Made by a program: the position numbers and the translations under genes. A DNA stretch of 31,483 bases from Gammaproteobacteria bacterium (GTDB lineage Bacteria > Pseudomonadota > Gammaproteobacteria > Chromatiales > Chromatiaceae): contig JAHDCB010000001.1 in NCBI GenBank assembly GCA_020630035.1, positions 1 to 31,483 of the forward strand. The letters run 5' to 3'. The notes beneath the pieces were generated by a model. It was not told where the DNA came from. It ran no database searches and saw only the letters and a list, made by a program, of their open reading frames with translations. Below, piece after piece: positions 6,700 to 15,702 of the stretch. Positions within the stretch are counted from its first letter, which is position 1; each line of letters starts with the position of its first letter.

Positions 6700-8148
6700 T
6701 TAGCGGCGCCAGAAGGCTGGTGAGAGTAAGACCAGCAGGGTGAAGATTTCGAGTCGCCCGAGCAGCATCGCAAAGCACAGGATGCCCTTGCTGATATCTG
6801 GCAGGTCAGCATAGTGTGACCCTACCTGGCCGAGTCCTGGCCCGAGGTTGTTGATACTGGCAGCCGTCGCGCTGAATGCGGTGATCAGATCCAGACCGGT
6901 CGCTGCCAGGCTCAGGTAGATCAGGCTGAAGCTGGCGACATACAGGGCGAAAAACCCCCAGACAGCGCCAACAATCCGGGTTGAGATCACCTTGTCGCCG
7001 ATGCGCAGGGGCAGTTGGGCGCTGGGATGGATCAGGCGCATGATCTCGCGCATGCCTTGTTTGAATAACAACAGGATGCGGATGACCTTCATGCCGCCGC
7101 CCGTTGAACCAGCACAGCCACCGATAAAGCTGCTGAATAGCAGCAGGATGGTGATAAAGGCTGGCCACTGGTGCCACTCGGCGGTGGTAAATCCGGCGGT
7201 GGTTGCGATTGATACTGCCTGAAACAGGCCCTGGCTGACATTGGTCTGCCAGGCTGTGCCCGGGTTGGTCAGTAGTAGCCCGATGATGGTGCCGAGTACC
7301 ACCAGGCTTAATAGCGAGACGTACAGCCGACATTCGGCGTCTTGCCAGTAGATACGCAGGTTGCGGCGGCGCAGGGCGACAAAGTGTAATGAGAAGTTGA
7401 TCGCTGCCAGCAGCATAAAGATGATTGCGACAGCCTGTATTGCCGGGCTGGCAAAATGGCCGAGGCTGGCATCGTGGGTTGAAAAGCCGCCGATGGCGAT
7501 GGTTGCATACGCATGGCCTAACGCATCAAACACGCTCATCCCGGCGGCCCAATAGGCGACGGCGCAAATTAGGGTCAGGCTAAGATAAATTAACCACAAG
7601 GCCTTCGCGGTTTCGGTAATACGCGGGGTCAGTTTTGCATCTTTCATCGGCCCGGGTGTTTCTGCCCGGTAGAGTTGCATGCCACCGATGCCCAGTAGCG
7701 GCAATACCGCCACCGCTAAGACGATGATGCCCATCCCACCGAGCCATTGCAGCTGCTGGCGGTAGTACAGGATAGAACGTGGCAGGTCATCAAGCTGGGT
7801 GATGACGGTTGCACCTGTGGTGGTCAGTCCAGAGACAGATTCAAACAGTGCGTCGATAACGGATAGTTCTGGTTCATGTGCCAACATGAATGGCAGGGAG
7901 CCGGTGGCGGTGAGTACCAGCCAGAACATGGCCACGATAATAAAGCCGTCACGCAATTGCATTTCGCGCCGTGGCCGGATCACTGGCAGCCAGCTGATCA
8001 GCCCGATACTGAGGGTCAGGGTAAATGCAGTGGCAAATGCAGTCGCTGTGTTATCTGCATCGTAAATTGCCAGCCCCAGCGGAGGTAGCAGGGTCAGGCT
8101 GAAGAAGGTGAGTAAGATACCGAGGATGCGCTGGATGGGTGAGGACAT
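6700..8148 (-). CDS. trkH: TrkH potassium uptake channel subunit
   Basis: A 482-aa membrane protein with the four pore-loop repeats of the TrkH/KtrB family: SGLTTTGATV, ATIAIGGFSTHD, SIATTAGFTTAEW and AASINNLGPGLG, each with the filter glycine. Many hydrophobic spans surround these, and the length matches bacterial TrkH. It lies 29 nt after trkA on the same strand, so channel and gating subunit are probably co-expressed. The start is ATG at 8148. The DGR target starts 8 nt after its stop, an arrangement that may simply reflect insertion of the DGR behind the operon. Confidence 0.96.
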   Translation of the reverse strand: MSSPIQRILGILLTFFSLTLLPPLGLAIYDADNTATAFATAFTLTLSIGLISWLPVIRPRREMQLRDGFIIVAMFWLVLTATGSLPFMLAHEPELSVIDALFESVSGLTTTGATVITQLDDLPRSILYYRQQLQWLGGMGIIVLAVAVLPLLGIGGMQLYRAETPGPMKDAKLTPRITETAKALWLIYLSLTLICAVAYWAAGMSVFDALGHAYATIAIGGFSTHDASLGHFASPAIQAVAIIFMLLAAINFSLHFVALRRRNLRIYWQDAECRLYVSLLSLVVLGTIIGLLLTNPGTAWQTNVSQGLFQAVSIATTAGFTTAEWHQWPAFITILLLFSSFIGGCAGSTGGGMKVIRILLLFKQGMREIMRLIHPSAQLPLRIGDKVISTRIVGAVWGFFALYVASFSLIYLSLAATGLDLITAFSATAASINNLGPGLGQVGSHYADLPDISKGILCFAMLLGRLEIFTLLVLLSPAFWRR

Positions 8149-8177
8149 CTAGGGGGCGTTCTCAATGCGCTGATGGG

Positions 8178-9551
8178 TTATAAAAAGGTGACGCCGACCT
8201 GAAACAGGCGCTCAACGGTTGCGATTTTGCGTTTATCAGTCACAAACAATATCAGGTGGTCTTCAGCTTCGATGCGGGTGTCGTGATGCGCAATAAGGAC
8301 CTGATCCTGGCGCACAATGGCACCAATCCGGGCTTCTTCCGGCAGGCGTAGGTCGTCTATCCGTCGTCCGACCACGCGCGAGGTTTCTGCATCGCCGTGG
8401 GCGACGGCTTCAATCGCTTCGGCTGCGCCCCGGCGTAAGGCATGCACTGCAGCGACATCACCACGTCGCACGTGGGTCAGCAGGGAGCCAATGGTGGCCT
8501 GCTGGGGTGAGATTGCGATGTCGATGCTGCCTGATTGCACCAGATCAACATACGCAGCACGGTTGATCAGTGCCATCACCTTCCGCGCTCCCAGGCGTTT
8601 TGCCAGCATTGCGGATAAGATATTCACTTCGTCGTCGTCTGTGACTGCGCAGAACACGTCAGTATGTTCAATATTTTCTTCAAGCAGCAGTTCTTCGTCG
8701 GCTGCATCGCCATGCAGCACGATGGTTTGCGCCAGTTGTTCGGCAATCTGTTGTGCGTGGTGGAGGTCATGTTCTATCAACTTGACCTGGTAGTCGGATT
8801 CCAGCGCCGCAGCCAGTCGGCGTCCGATATTGCCGCCGCCGGCAAACATCAGGCGGCGAAACGGCTTTTCCGCCCGGCGTAATTCACGCATCACGGCAGC
8901 AATATGGTTGGCGGCTGCCAGAAAAAAGACTTCGTCGTCGACTTCAATACAGGTGTCACCGGTAGGTTCTATCGCCCGGTCTTTACGATAAATCGCGACC
9001 ACCCGGGCCTTTTCACCGCGCAGATGTTGGTTGAGTTCGCGCAGTGCATGGCCGACCAGCGGGCCGCCGTGGTAGGCACGGAGTGCGACCAGCCGTACCT
9101 TGCCTTGTGCAAAGTCCAGCACTTGTAGCGCTCCCGGGTGTTGTATCAGCCGCAGGATATAATCGGTTACTAATTGTTCCGGGCTGATCAGCACGTCGAC
9201 TGGCAGGGCCTGTTGTGAGAACAGGTTTGGATATTTCAGGTATTCCGGTTCCCGCACCCGGGCAATCTTGGTCGGGGTGTGGAATAAGGTCCAGGCCGCC
9301 TGGCAGGCCACCATGTTGGTTTCGTCGCTATGAGTGACGGCAATGATCATGTCGGCATCTTCTGCCCCGGCCTGTTGCAGTATATGCGGGTGTGATGCCT
9401 GTCCCTGGATCGTGCGGATATCCAGCCGGTCCTGGAGTTCCTGCAGCAGGTCGTTGTTGTGATCGACGATGGTGATATCGTTCGCTTCGCTGGCAAGATT
9501 ACGTGCAATGGTGGTGCCGACCTGACCTGCACCCAGAATAATGATCTTCAT
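8178..9551 (-). CDS. trkA: TrkA potassium channel regulatory subunit
   Basis: A 457-aa cytoplasmic protein with two RCK/TrkA-N nucleotide-binding modules. The first begins KIIILGAGQVGTTIARNL with acidic IVDHN after the second strand; the second begins RLMFAGGGNIGRRLA at about residue 232, with KLIEHD. Each is followed by a TrkA-C-like segment. This is the classic gammaproteobacterial length. It gates TrkH in response to nucleotides such as NAD(H) and ATP. It is preceded by djlA (11-nt gap) and followed by trkH, so it is probably the middle gene of a three-gene transcript. Confidence 0.97.
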   Translation of the reverse strand: MKIIILGAGQVGTTIARNLASEANDITIVDHNNDLLQELQDRLDIRTIQGQASHPHILQQAGAEDADMIIAVTHSDETNMVACQAAWTLFHTPTKIARVREPEYLKYPNLFSQQALPVDVLISPEQLVTDYILRLIQHPGALQVLDFAQGKVRLVALRAYHGGPLVGHALRELNQHLRGEKARVVAIYRKDRAIEPTGDTCIEVDDEVFFLAAANHIAAVMRELRRAEKPFRRLMFAGGGNIGRRLAAALESDYQVKLIEHDLHHAQQIAEQLAQTIVLHGDAADEELLLEENIEHTDVFCAVTDDDEVNILSAMLAKRLGARKVMALINRAAYVDLVQSGSIDIAISPQQATIGSLLTHVRRGDVAAVHALRRGAAEAIEAVAHGDAETSRVVGRRIDDLRLPEEARIGAIVRQDQVLIAHHDTRIEAEDHLILFVTDKRKIATVERLFQVGVTFL

Positions 9552-9562
9552 CCGGATTCTCG

Positions 9563-10366
9563 CTAAAAGTGACGTTCGCGCCGAATGACTTCGTAGGCTT
9601 GCTTGATCTCATGGGTTTTTTTCGCAGCCACTTGCATCATGTCTTCCGGCAGACCTTTGGAGACCAGCTTATCCGGGTGGTGTTGGCTGAGCAGCCGCCG
9701 GTAAGCACGCTTGATTTCTGCGACTGAGGCCTGCGGGCTGATACCCAGTAAGGCATAGGCGTCAGCTGTTGATGGTTCTGATCGGGTGGTTTGTCCCTGT
9801 TGATGGAAGCCGCGTCCGGCTTGTACCATCCGCTCCATGCGCCGGTAGTGTTGTTCACTGACCCCCAGGCTGGCACAGATCTGCAATAACAACTGATCTT
9901 CTGCGGTATGCAGTTGACCGTCTGCGTAGGCGGCGTGTAATTGTATTTCCAGGAAGGTTTGCAGCAGGCCCGGCCTGCCTCGGCAGACCTGACCCAGCTC
10001 GCGTAGACGGGCGTGCAGATCGCATTGGTCTGCTTTGCCTTCATTAAACAATCGAATCGCATTGGCACGCTGTGCTGCACTCAGGCCCAGTTGTGCGATT
10101 ACCTGTTCAGCCAGGCGGATTTCGGCCGGGCTGATCTGACCGTCTGCCTTGGCTAGTTTGCCCATGATCTGGAAGGTCGCCCGAAAAAAGACCGTCTCGA
10201 CTTGTTCCCGGCTGGTAAAGTTAAACGGGTGCTGAAACTGATGCAGCGGGATCTGACGCCAACCCCGATCAAACTGATGACCTAATATCGCACCGAATAT
10301 GGCTCCCCAGAAGCCGCCGAACAGGTGCCCGAAAAAGGCACCGATAATTTTTCCCCACCATTGCAT
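9563..10366 (-). CDS. djlA: DjlA-type membrane co-chaperone (TerB-like plus DnaJ domain)
   Basis: A 267-aa protein. Residues 1-35 form a glycine-rich membrane segment (GAFFGHLFGGFWGAIFGAI), as in DjlA. A TerB-like helical domain occupies about 55-165 (KADGQISPAEIRLAEQVI, YADGQLHTAEDQLLL). The C-terminal J domain (about 200-267) carries YALLGISPQA and the HPD tripeptide in SQHHPDKL. DjlA is an inner-membrane co-chaperone that stimulates DnaK. The neighbours are trkA downstream (11 nt) and a divergent ferredoxin gene upstream (24 nt), so the two divergent promoters must overlap the coding starts. Confidence 0.93.
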   Translation of the reverse strand: MQWWGKIIGAFFGHLFGGFWGAIFGAILGHQFDRGWRQIPLHQFQHPFNFTSREQVETVFFRATFQIMGKLAKADGQISPAEIRLAEQVIAQLGLSAAQRANAIRLFNEGKADQCDLHARLRELGQVCRGRPGLLQTFLEIQLHAAYADGQLHTAEDQLLLQICASLGVSEQHYRRMERMVQAGRGFHQQGQTTRSEPSTADAYALLGISPQASVAEIKRAYRRLLSQHHPDKLVSKGLPEDMMQVAAKKTHEIKQAYEVIRRERHF

Positions 10367-10390
10367 GGTTTAATCTTCCTCAGAGTCTGT

Positions 10391-10714
10391 ATGCGCTATT
10401 ACCAGCAACATGTGTTTTTCTGTACCAATCTGCGTGATTCTGTCCGTCAGTCGTGCCAGCGATGTGATGCTCAGGCTGCCCGGAATTATGTCAAACAACG
10501 CTGTAAAGCAGTATTTTCTGATCCACGTGCCATTCGTATCAACAGTGCCGGGTGTCTGAACCGTTGTCAACACGGTCCGGTGTTGGTGATCTACCCGCAG
10601 GGTATCTGGTATCGCTATGATAATCAGAACGATCTGGACGACATTATTGATCAGCATCTGCAAAAAGGCGAGATAGTCGAGCGGCTATTGTTGCCAGCAC
10701 CTCCGGCATTATGA
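10391..10714 (+). CDS. Small thioredoxin-like [2Fe-2S] ferredoxin
   Basis: I take ATG 10391 (107 aa, MRYYQQHVFFCTN); the earlier in-frame start would overlap djlA. Cysteines lie at residues 11, 22, 25, 38, 55 and 59. The pattern of an early Cys, a second about 11-14 residues later and then GCLNRC, followed by HGPVLVIYPQGIWY, is that of thioredoxin-fold [2Fe-2S] ferredoxins. The C-terminal acidic segment (DLDDIIDQHL) is usual for the family. The physiological partner is unknown. It is divergent from djlA and convergent with the HipA-like gene, so it is probably a monocistronic gene. Confidence 0.88.
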   Translation: MRYYQQHVFFCTNLRDSVRQSCQRCDAQAARNYVKQRCKAVFSDPRAIRINSAGCLNRCQHGPVLVIYPQGIWYRYDNQNDLDDIIDQHLQKGEIVERLLLPAPPAL

Positions 10715-10734
10715 CGATTGGCATGGTAAATTTG

Positions 10735-11961
10735 TCAGGGATGCAGGATATGATGTTGTGCAATGGTCTTGATTGTATTTGACCTGATGCCAAGATCAGC
10801 AGCGAGGGTGTGCCACTGGCTGAGTGCCTGTGTGGTTTGTTCTACGATTGTTATTGCTTTGTTGGGCTTGATATCAGCGAGCCTGGCCAGGTCAAGCAGG
10901 TGTTGTTGTGTAAATCGTCGGCTTGCTCCCATCAGCAGTGTGCTTTGTTCGCCATTCGGGCCAGAGGAATAGGTGATGTCGTATGCCGGTGAAAAGGTCC
11001 AGGTGCCGGTTTTATCCAGGATGAATGAAAAGTTTTTGGCATGATCATCCCGGTTATGCGACAACACGTTGAAGACGGCTAACTGGTACAGCTTTTCGAC
11101 TTCTTTTACAGATCGAGTCAGGACAAAACAGGCCTTGATCAGATCCTGATAGTCCAGACAGGGCGTTCTGAAGTCTGCGTGTAATAAACCACAGGCACTG
11201 AGAATGTGGCGGCGCTGGTTATGCTGCCGGTCAAATCGCCGGGTGGCAAAATAACGTTGCTGTAACAGCCGTACCTCTGGTACATCAACACCGGCCAGTT
11301 GTGCCATCCTGGCATAGGCGTATTCAATCAGACCGGCTTGCGGGTCATCATACAGGTGGCTGAATTTAACGATCCAGTGTTGAAAGCCGGTCGGCAGATC
11401 ACCTACCCCGGGTATGACCTGACTGGCTTGTTCGTTCAGGCCAATCAGCACCTTTGGCCGCGCACCAGCGGATGACCCGTTCAGTCGGAATAACTGTTCG
11501 GAAAACTCAGTGCCTCCCTGGATCAGGGCTGCTTGTTCCGCCAGACTGGACAGATCCAGCAGGGTATCCTGGTGTGTTGTATCGCTATAGTCAGGCAGGT
11601 AGGTTAAGGCGCCTATTGCTTGCTGACCGACTGCACATAACCGATCTAATGGCGAACAGCGAGCTGGGTCAATCTGACGCGATCTGAGCTTCCGGTCCAG
11701 CAATAAGCGCCCCCAGCCGTCCGGCAGGCTGTCATTAAACACACCGAACAGACCTTCAAACAAGTGCGGTTCTGCACGTATCAAGCCGGTTCTCAGGGGC
11801 AGTCTGAAGGGCGAAATCTGCAAACTGGAATGGATAAATTCCCGGTCATATTCAAAAAAAATCACCCGATCTTTGATTGCCAGTCTGCCCACCGATAGGG
11901 TGGTATCCTGATCAAAGTGTAATGTCACCTTGACTTGTGTGGCGGGTAGAAAACTGGTCAT
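10735..11961 (-). CDS. hipA: HipA-family serine/threonine kinase toxin
   Basis: A 408-aa HipA-like kinase. It shows the N-terminal HipA subdomain (FEGLFGVFNDSLPDGWGRLL, about residues 68-87), the flexible nucleotide loop GSSAGARPKV (162-171), the catalytic HNRDDHAKN (302-310) and the metal-binding AYDIT (326-330). All key kinase residues appear present, so the toxin is probably active. In the best-studied example HipA phosphorylates glutamyl-tRNA synthetase and causes growth arrest; other HipA proteins have other targets. The start overlaps the antitoxin stop by 4 nt (ATGA), the normal arrangement for this operon. Confidence 0.93.
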   Translation of the reverse strand: MTSFLPATQVKVTLHFDQDTTLSVGRLAIKDRVIFFEYDREFIHSSLQISPFRLPLRTGLIRAEPHLFEGLFGVFNDSLPDGWGRLLLDRKLRSRQIDPARCSPLDRLCAVGQQAIGALTYLPDYSDTTHQDTLLDLSSLAEQAALIQGGTEFSEQLFRLNGSSAGARPKVLIGLNEQASQVIPGVGDLPTGFQHWIVKFSHLYDDPQAGLIEYAYARMAQLAGVDVPEVRLLQQRYFATRRFDRQHNQRRHILSACGLLHADFRTPCLDYQDLIKACFVLTRSVKEVEKLYQLAVFNVLSHNRDDHAKNFSFILDKTGTWTFSPAYDITYSSGPNGEQSTLLMGASRRFTQQHLLDLARLADIKPNKAITIVEQTTQALSQWHTLAADLGIRSNTIKTIAQHHILHP

Positions 11962-12236
11962 GGCAAGGTTTTTAACAAATCATCCATGGACGTGTAGGGT
12001 GTCGCTTGAGCATAAAACAGCGTCATCAGGTCGTCCGCCAGTTCCAGTACAAACAAAAGCTTGATGAAAGAGGCCAGAGAGATCTGGCCGGTTTGTTCGT
12101 ATTTCCGTAAGGTGGACAGAGAAACGCCGGATAACTCAGCCAGCCGGACCTGGCTAAGCTGCATTTGTTTTCTGCGTTTTCTGACGGCCTGACATAACTC
12201 AGCCAATAATTCGCGCGGTGTTCTAAGTGATACCAT
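11958..12236 (-). CDS. hipB: HipB-like HTH antitoxin
   Basis: A 92-aa protein with a central Cro/C1-type helix-turn-helix: LSQVRLAELSGVSLSTLRKY (about residues 27-46). The remaining C-terminal part is short and probably mediates dimerisation and contact with the kinase. It precedes and overlaps the HipA-like gene by 4 nt. HipB proteins neutralise HipA and repress their own operon, and a palindrome lies in the promoter just upstream. The -10 box is so close to the ATG that the mRNA may be almost leaderless. Confidence 0.9.
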   Translation of the reverse strand: MVSLRTPRELLAELCQAVRKRRKQMQLSQVRLAELSGVSLSTLRKYEQTGQISLASFIKLLFVLELADDLMTLFYAQATPYTSMDDLLKTLP

Positions 12237-12245
12237 AGTAGCGAT

Positions 12246-12268
12246 ATTATACGATTTTTGGCAAAAAT
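12246..12268 (-). promoter_or_regulatory. hipBA promoter -10 box with candidate operator palindrome
   Basis: On the minus strand a perfect TATAAT lies at 12251-12246. Immediately upstream is ATTTTTG-G-CAAAAAT (12254-12268), a 7+1+7 palindrome located in the -10/-35 spacer, a position well suited to repression by HipB. The -35 is weak (TTGTAT-like with a long spacer). The -10 is only about 10 nt from the hipB ATG. Confidence 0.6.
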
Positions 12269-12319
12269 TAATACAATAATGTTACTTTCTATCGGTTGGC
12301 TTATTGCCTGGATGGTACC

Positions 12320-15300
12320 TTGATAACAGATAACGCACAACGACGTACAGCACTGAATCCGGCAGAATCGTATATCGTGCAAGCACCGGCAGGGTCGGGT
12401 AAAACCGAATTGCTGACGCAGCGTTACCTGCGTCTGCTGGCGCAGGTAACGCTGCCGGAGCAGATTCTAGCGATCACCTTCACGCGTAAGGCCGCAGCCG
12501 AAATGCGTCAACGGGTACTGGCAGCCCTTGCCCGGAAAGATACCGAATCGCCAGAGACGCCGCATCAGGCTCTGACCTGGCAATTGGCGCAGGCGGCGCG
12601 TGAGCAGGATGCTGCACAGGGCTGGTATCTGTGCGATAACCCACACCGGTTGCGATTGCAGACCTTTGATAGCCTGGCAGCAGAGCTGACCAGGCAAATG
12701 CCAGTGCTGGCAGAATTAGGTGCACAACCGGCGGTCACAGAACAGGCCGGGCCTGTTTATCAGCAGGCAGCACGGGCCACGTTAGCCAGTCTGACAGAAG
12801 CGGATATGGCGCCGCATCTGAGCGCGGTACTGCGCCACCTGGATAATCAAGCGGGCCAGTTGGAACGGCTGATCTGCCGGATGTTACCACGGCGTGAACA
12901 ATGGTTGCCAAGTCTCCTGCAACTGCCGGATGTTTCCCGGCTGGAGATAGCACTGCAGGCTGAAATTGAACAGGATCTACAGCGCCTGGTAACAGCCTGG
13001 GAACCGGCGTTACTGGCGCAGGCGACTCGTCTGGCTCGGTTCGCGGCATTGCATGTGTCTGCAGATCATGTACTGCGTGCCTGGCTTGAACCGCCTGAAT
13101 CACTGTTGCCGGAATGGTCGCATCTGCATTGGTGGTGCGGCTTGGCGGCCCTCCTGCTGACTGTACGCGGCGAGTGGCGCAAAACAGTCGATAAACGGGT
13201 TGGCTTCCCTTCTCCGAAGACACCCGGCATGACCGCTGAAGAGCGACAGGTACGCCAGATGGCGAAGGCCGATATACGGGCGCTTCTGGTAGAAATGACA
13301 TCGAATCCGTTGCTACAAGCGCAATTAGCACAGGTACCGTATCTTCCGACAACAGGTTATCAGGCAGACCAGGTCGCCTTACTCGGCCACCTGCGCGTGG
13401 TGTTATTGCGTGCAGCGGCTGAGTTACGCCTGGTGTTTCAGGCGACAGGTGAAGTCGATTTTGCCGAGCTGCAACAACGGGCGATCCAGGCCCTGGGTGC
13501 GGAAACCGCTCCGACCGATCTGGCCCTGGTGTTAGATCATCGTATCCGACATATCCTGATCGACGAATTTCAGGATACCTCTATCAGTCAATATCGCCTG
13601 CTGTGTCTGCTGACAACAGGTTGGCAACCAGGCGATGGGCGTACCTTATTCGTCGTTGGTGATCCGATGCAGTCGATCTATCGCTTTCGCGAAGCCGAAG
13701 TCGGACTGTATTTACGCACCCGTGACCAGGGGCTTGGCGACCTTGTCCTGACACCTCTGATCTTGCAAATGAATTTTCGCTCGACACCGGGCATTGTGAA
13801 CTGGGTTAATCAAACCTTTCAGGTGTTGTTTCCAACCAGAGCGGACCCTGACCTGGGAGCGGTAGCCTACGCACCTTCACAGGCGGCACAAGCTACCGAA
13901 CCCCTGGATGCTGTCCATTGGCACCCGCAGATCGGACGCGATGATGAGGCAGAAGCGCAGCAGATTGCGGCATTGATACGCACCGTGCAGCAACAGCAGT
14001 CCAAGGTGCAGATCGCAGTGCTGGTGCGTAGCCGTCAGCACCTGACAACGATTGCAGCTGCCCTGGCCAGCACGCAGATACGTTATCAGGCAGTCGATGT
14101 TGATCCGCTGCAACACCGGCCCGTCGTGCAGGACTTGCGCAGCCTGACCGGAGCCCTGCTGCATCCGGCGGATCGACTGGCCTGGTTGGCATTATTACGC
14201 ACCCCTTGGGTCGGCTTATCACTGGCAGATCTGCTGACCATAGCAGAGAGTCCGGAACCACTGATCTATGCTGCGTTACAGCACTCGGTTGTACAGGCAC
14301 GGCTCAGCCCGGACGGGCTGCAGCGGGTGCAGCGTTTGTTACGTCTGCTGCAACCATGCATACCGTATCGCGCACGACAGCCACTGAGCACACTGGTGGA
14401 AGGTGCCTGGCTGGCCCTGGGTGGTTGCGCCCTGGCGGATGCTGCTGGTGTGGCGGATGCACAGGCCTATTTCAACCTGCTGGCGCAGATCGTTCCGGCG
14501 CATGGCTTACCGGATAGTGCCGGCCTGGACGAGCAACTGGCACGATTGTATGCTGCGCCGGATCCACAGGCCGACGGGTGTGTGCAACTGATGACACTGC
14601 ATGCCGCCAAAGGCCTGGAGTTTGACGTGGTGATTCTGCCAGGGCTGGGACGCCGGACGCGGCGTAATACATCAGAGCTGTTGTATTGGCAGGAACGTAC
14701 GCAGTCCACAGCACCCTTACTCATTGCGCCGATTCGAGCTGCTGCGACCGCAGCAGAGCCGATAGCGGATTATATTGCGCAGCGACAACAGCAGCAGGAA
14801 CAACTTGAAACCGTCCGTCTGCTGTATGTGGCTGCGACCCGGGCACGGCAGCAGCTACACCTGTTTGGTCATGGTACCTGCAACAACACCGGCCTAGTCA
14901 GACCAGCAGCAGGCAGCTTATTGCATACCCTCTGGCCGCTTGCCGAACCTTGTTACGCCAACCTTGCTGAACAAGACGCGGTACCTGAGCCAGCGGCCAA
15001 GCTGCATGCGCGTACCGAACAACGTCTGCCAGCAGACTGGCAGCTCATGTTACCTCAGATGCAACGTCAGTCACAGCAAACACCTGGTAACACGTCCATT
15101 GCTGCTGAACTGACCTCGACCTGGGTGGCAGATACGGCACGCCACATAGGTACCTTGGTACACCGTTACCTGGAGCGAGTCGGGCATGAAGGGCTGGATC
15201 AGTGGTCACCTGAGCGACTCACCGATTTGCGTCCGGCATTGCAGGTCGGGCTGGCTCATCTGGGAGTGACGACAGCTGAGCTGACATCAGCCACAGACAC

Positions 15301-15676
15301 TGTCTGCCGGGCATTGCACAATACCCTGACCGATACGCGCGGACGCTGGATATTGCAAGCTCATCAGGCTGTAGCCAGCGAATGGGCACTGACCTGGCAG
15401 CAGCCAGAGGAACAACCAGGTGCCCGGCACTATGTGATTGATCGTACCTTCATCGATGAAGCTGGTACCCGCTGGATTATCGACTACAAAACAGCCGAAC
15501 CCGGCGCCGGCCAGTCGCTGGCAGATTTTATGGCGCAACAACAGGCACAATACCAGGATCAGCTATATCGGTATGGGCAGCTCATAAGCCAGATGGAACA
15601 CCGTCCCATCCAGCTGGCGCTGTATTTTCCGTTGTGCTGCGGCTGGCAAACCTGGGCATGGACTGCTGACACCTGA
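12320..15676 (+). CDS. AddA/RecB-like UvrD-family helicase-nuclease
   Basis: I prefer the in-frame TTG at 12320 (1118 aa, beginning ITDNAQRRTALNP after the start), because GGATGG lies just upstream and the family usually begins a few residues before the DNAQ segment; a TTG at 12296 is also possible. Superfamily 1 motifs are clear: QAPAGSGKTELL, ITFTRKAAAEMRQRV, HILIDEFQDTS, VVGDPMQSIYRFREAEV, NFRST, LMTLHAAKGLEFDVVILPGLG and RLLYVAATRARQQL. The C-terminus has a PD-(D/E)XK nuclease core with IIDYKTAEP followed by YQDQLYRYG. This domain layout is AddA-like and suggests processing of double-strand breaks. No AddB-like partner lies next to it; the neighbour is the hipBA pair, transcribed divergently. 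Confidence 0.93.
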   Translation: MITDNAQRRTALNPAESYIVQAPAGSGKTELLTQRYLRLLAQVTLPEQILAITFTRKAAAEMRQRVLAALARKDTESPETPHQALTWQLAQAAREQDAAQGWYLCDNPHRLRLQTFDSLAAELTRQMPVLAELGAQPAVTEQAGPVYQQAARATLASLTEADMAPHLSAVLRHLDNQAGQLERLICRMLPRREQWLPSLLQLPDVSRLEIALQAEIEQDLQRLVTAWEPALLAQATRLARFAALHVSADHVLRAWLEPPESLLPEWSHLHWWCGLAALLLTVRGEWRKTVDKRVGFPSPKTPGMTAEERQVRQMAKADIRALLVEMTSNPLLQAQLAQVPYLPTTGYQADQVALLGHLRVVLLRAAAELRLVFQATGEVDFAELQQRAIQALGAETAPTDLALVLDHRIRHILIDEFQDTSISQYRLLCLLTTGWQPGDGRTLFVVGDPMQSIYRFREAEVGLYLRTRDQGLGDLVLTPLILQMNFRSTPGIVNWVNQTFQVLFPTRADPDLGAVAYAPSQAAQATEPLDAVHWHPQIGRDDEAEAQQIAALIRTVQQQQSKVQIAVLVRSRQHLTTIAAALASTQIRYQAVDVDPLQHRPVVQDLRSLTGALLHPADRLAWLALLRTPWVGLSLADLLTIAESPEPLIYAALQHSVVQARLSPDGLQRVQRLLRLLQPCIPYRARQPLSTLVEGAWLALGGCALADAAGVADAQAYFNLLAQIVPAHGLPDSAGLDEQLARLYAAPDPQADGCVQLMTLHAAKGLEFDVVILPGLGRRTRRNTSELLYWQERTQSTAPLLIAPIRAAATAAEPIADYIAQRQQQQEQLETVRLLYVAATRARQQLHLFGHGTCNNTGLVRPAAGSLLHTLWPLAEPCYANLAEQDAVPEPAAKLHARTEQRLPADWQLMLPQMQRQSQQTPGNTSIAAELTSTWVADTARHIGTLVHRYLERVGHEGLDQWSPERLTDLRPALQVGLAHLGVTTAELTSATDTVCRALHNTLTDTRGRWILQAHQAVASEWALTWQQPEEQPGARHYVIDRTFIDEAGTRWIIDYKTAEPGAGQSLADFMAQQQAQYQDQLYRYGQLISQMEHRPIQLALYFPLCCGWQTWAWTADT

Positions 15677-15702
15677 CGGGTCAGCTGCTGCTATCGGCTC
15701 GG

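Noticed and set aside
15677..15702. Terminator between the convergent AddA-like and TPS genes
   Set aside because: The only stem (CTGAC/GTCAG) has a 2-nt loop and no T-tract.
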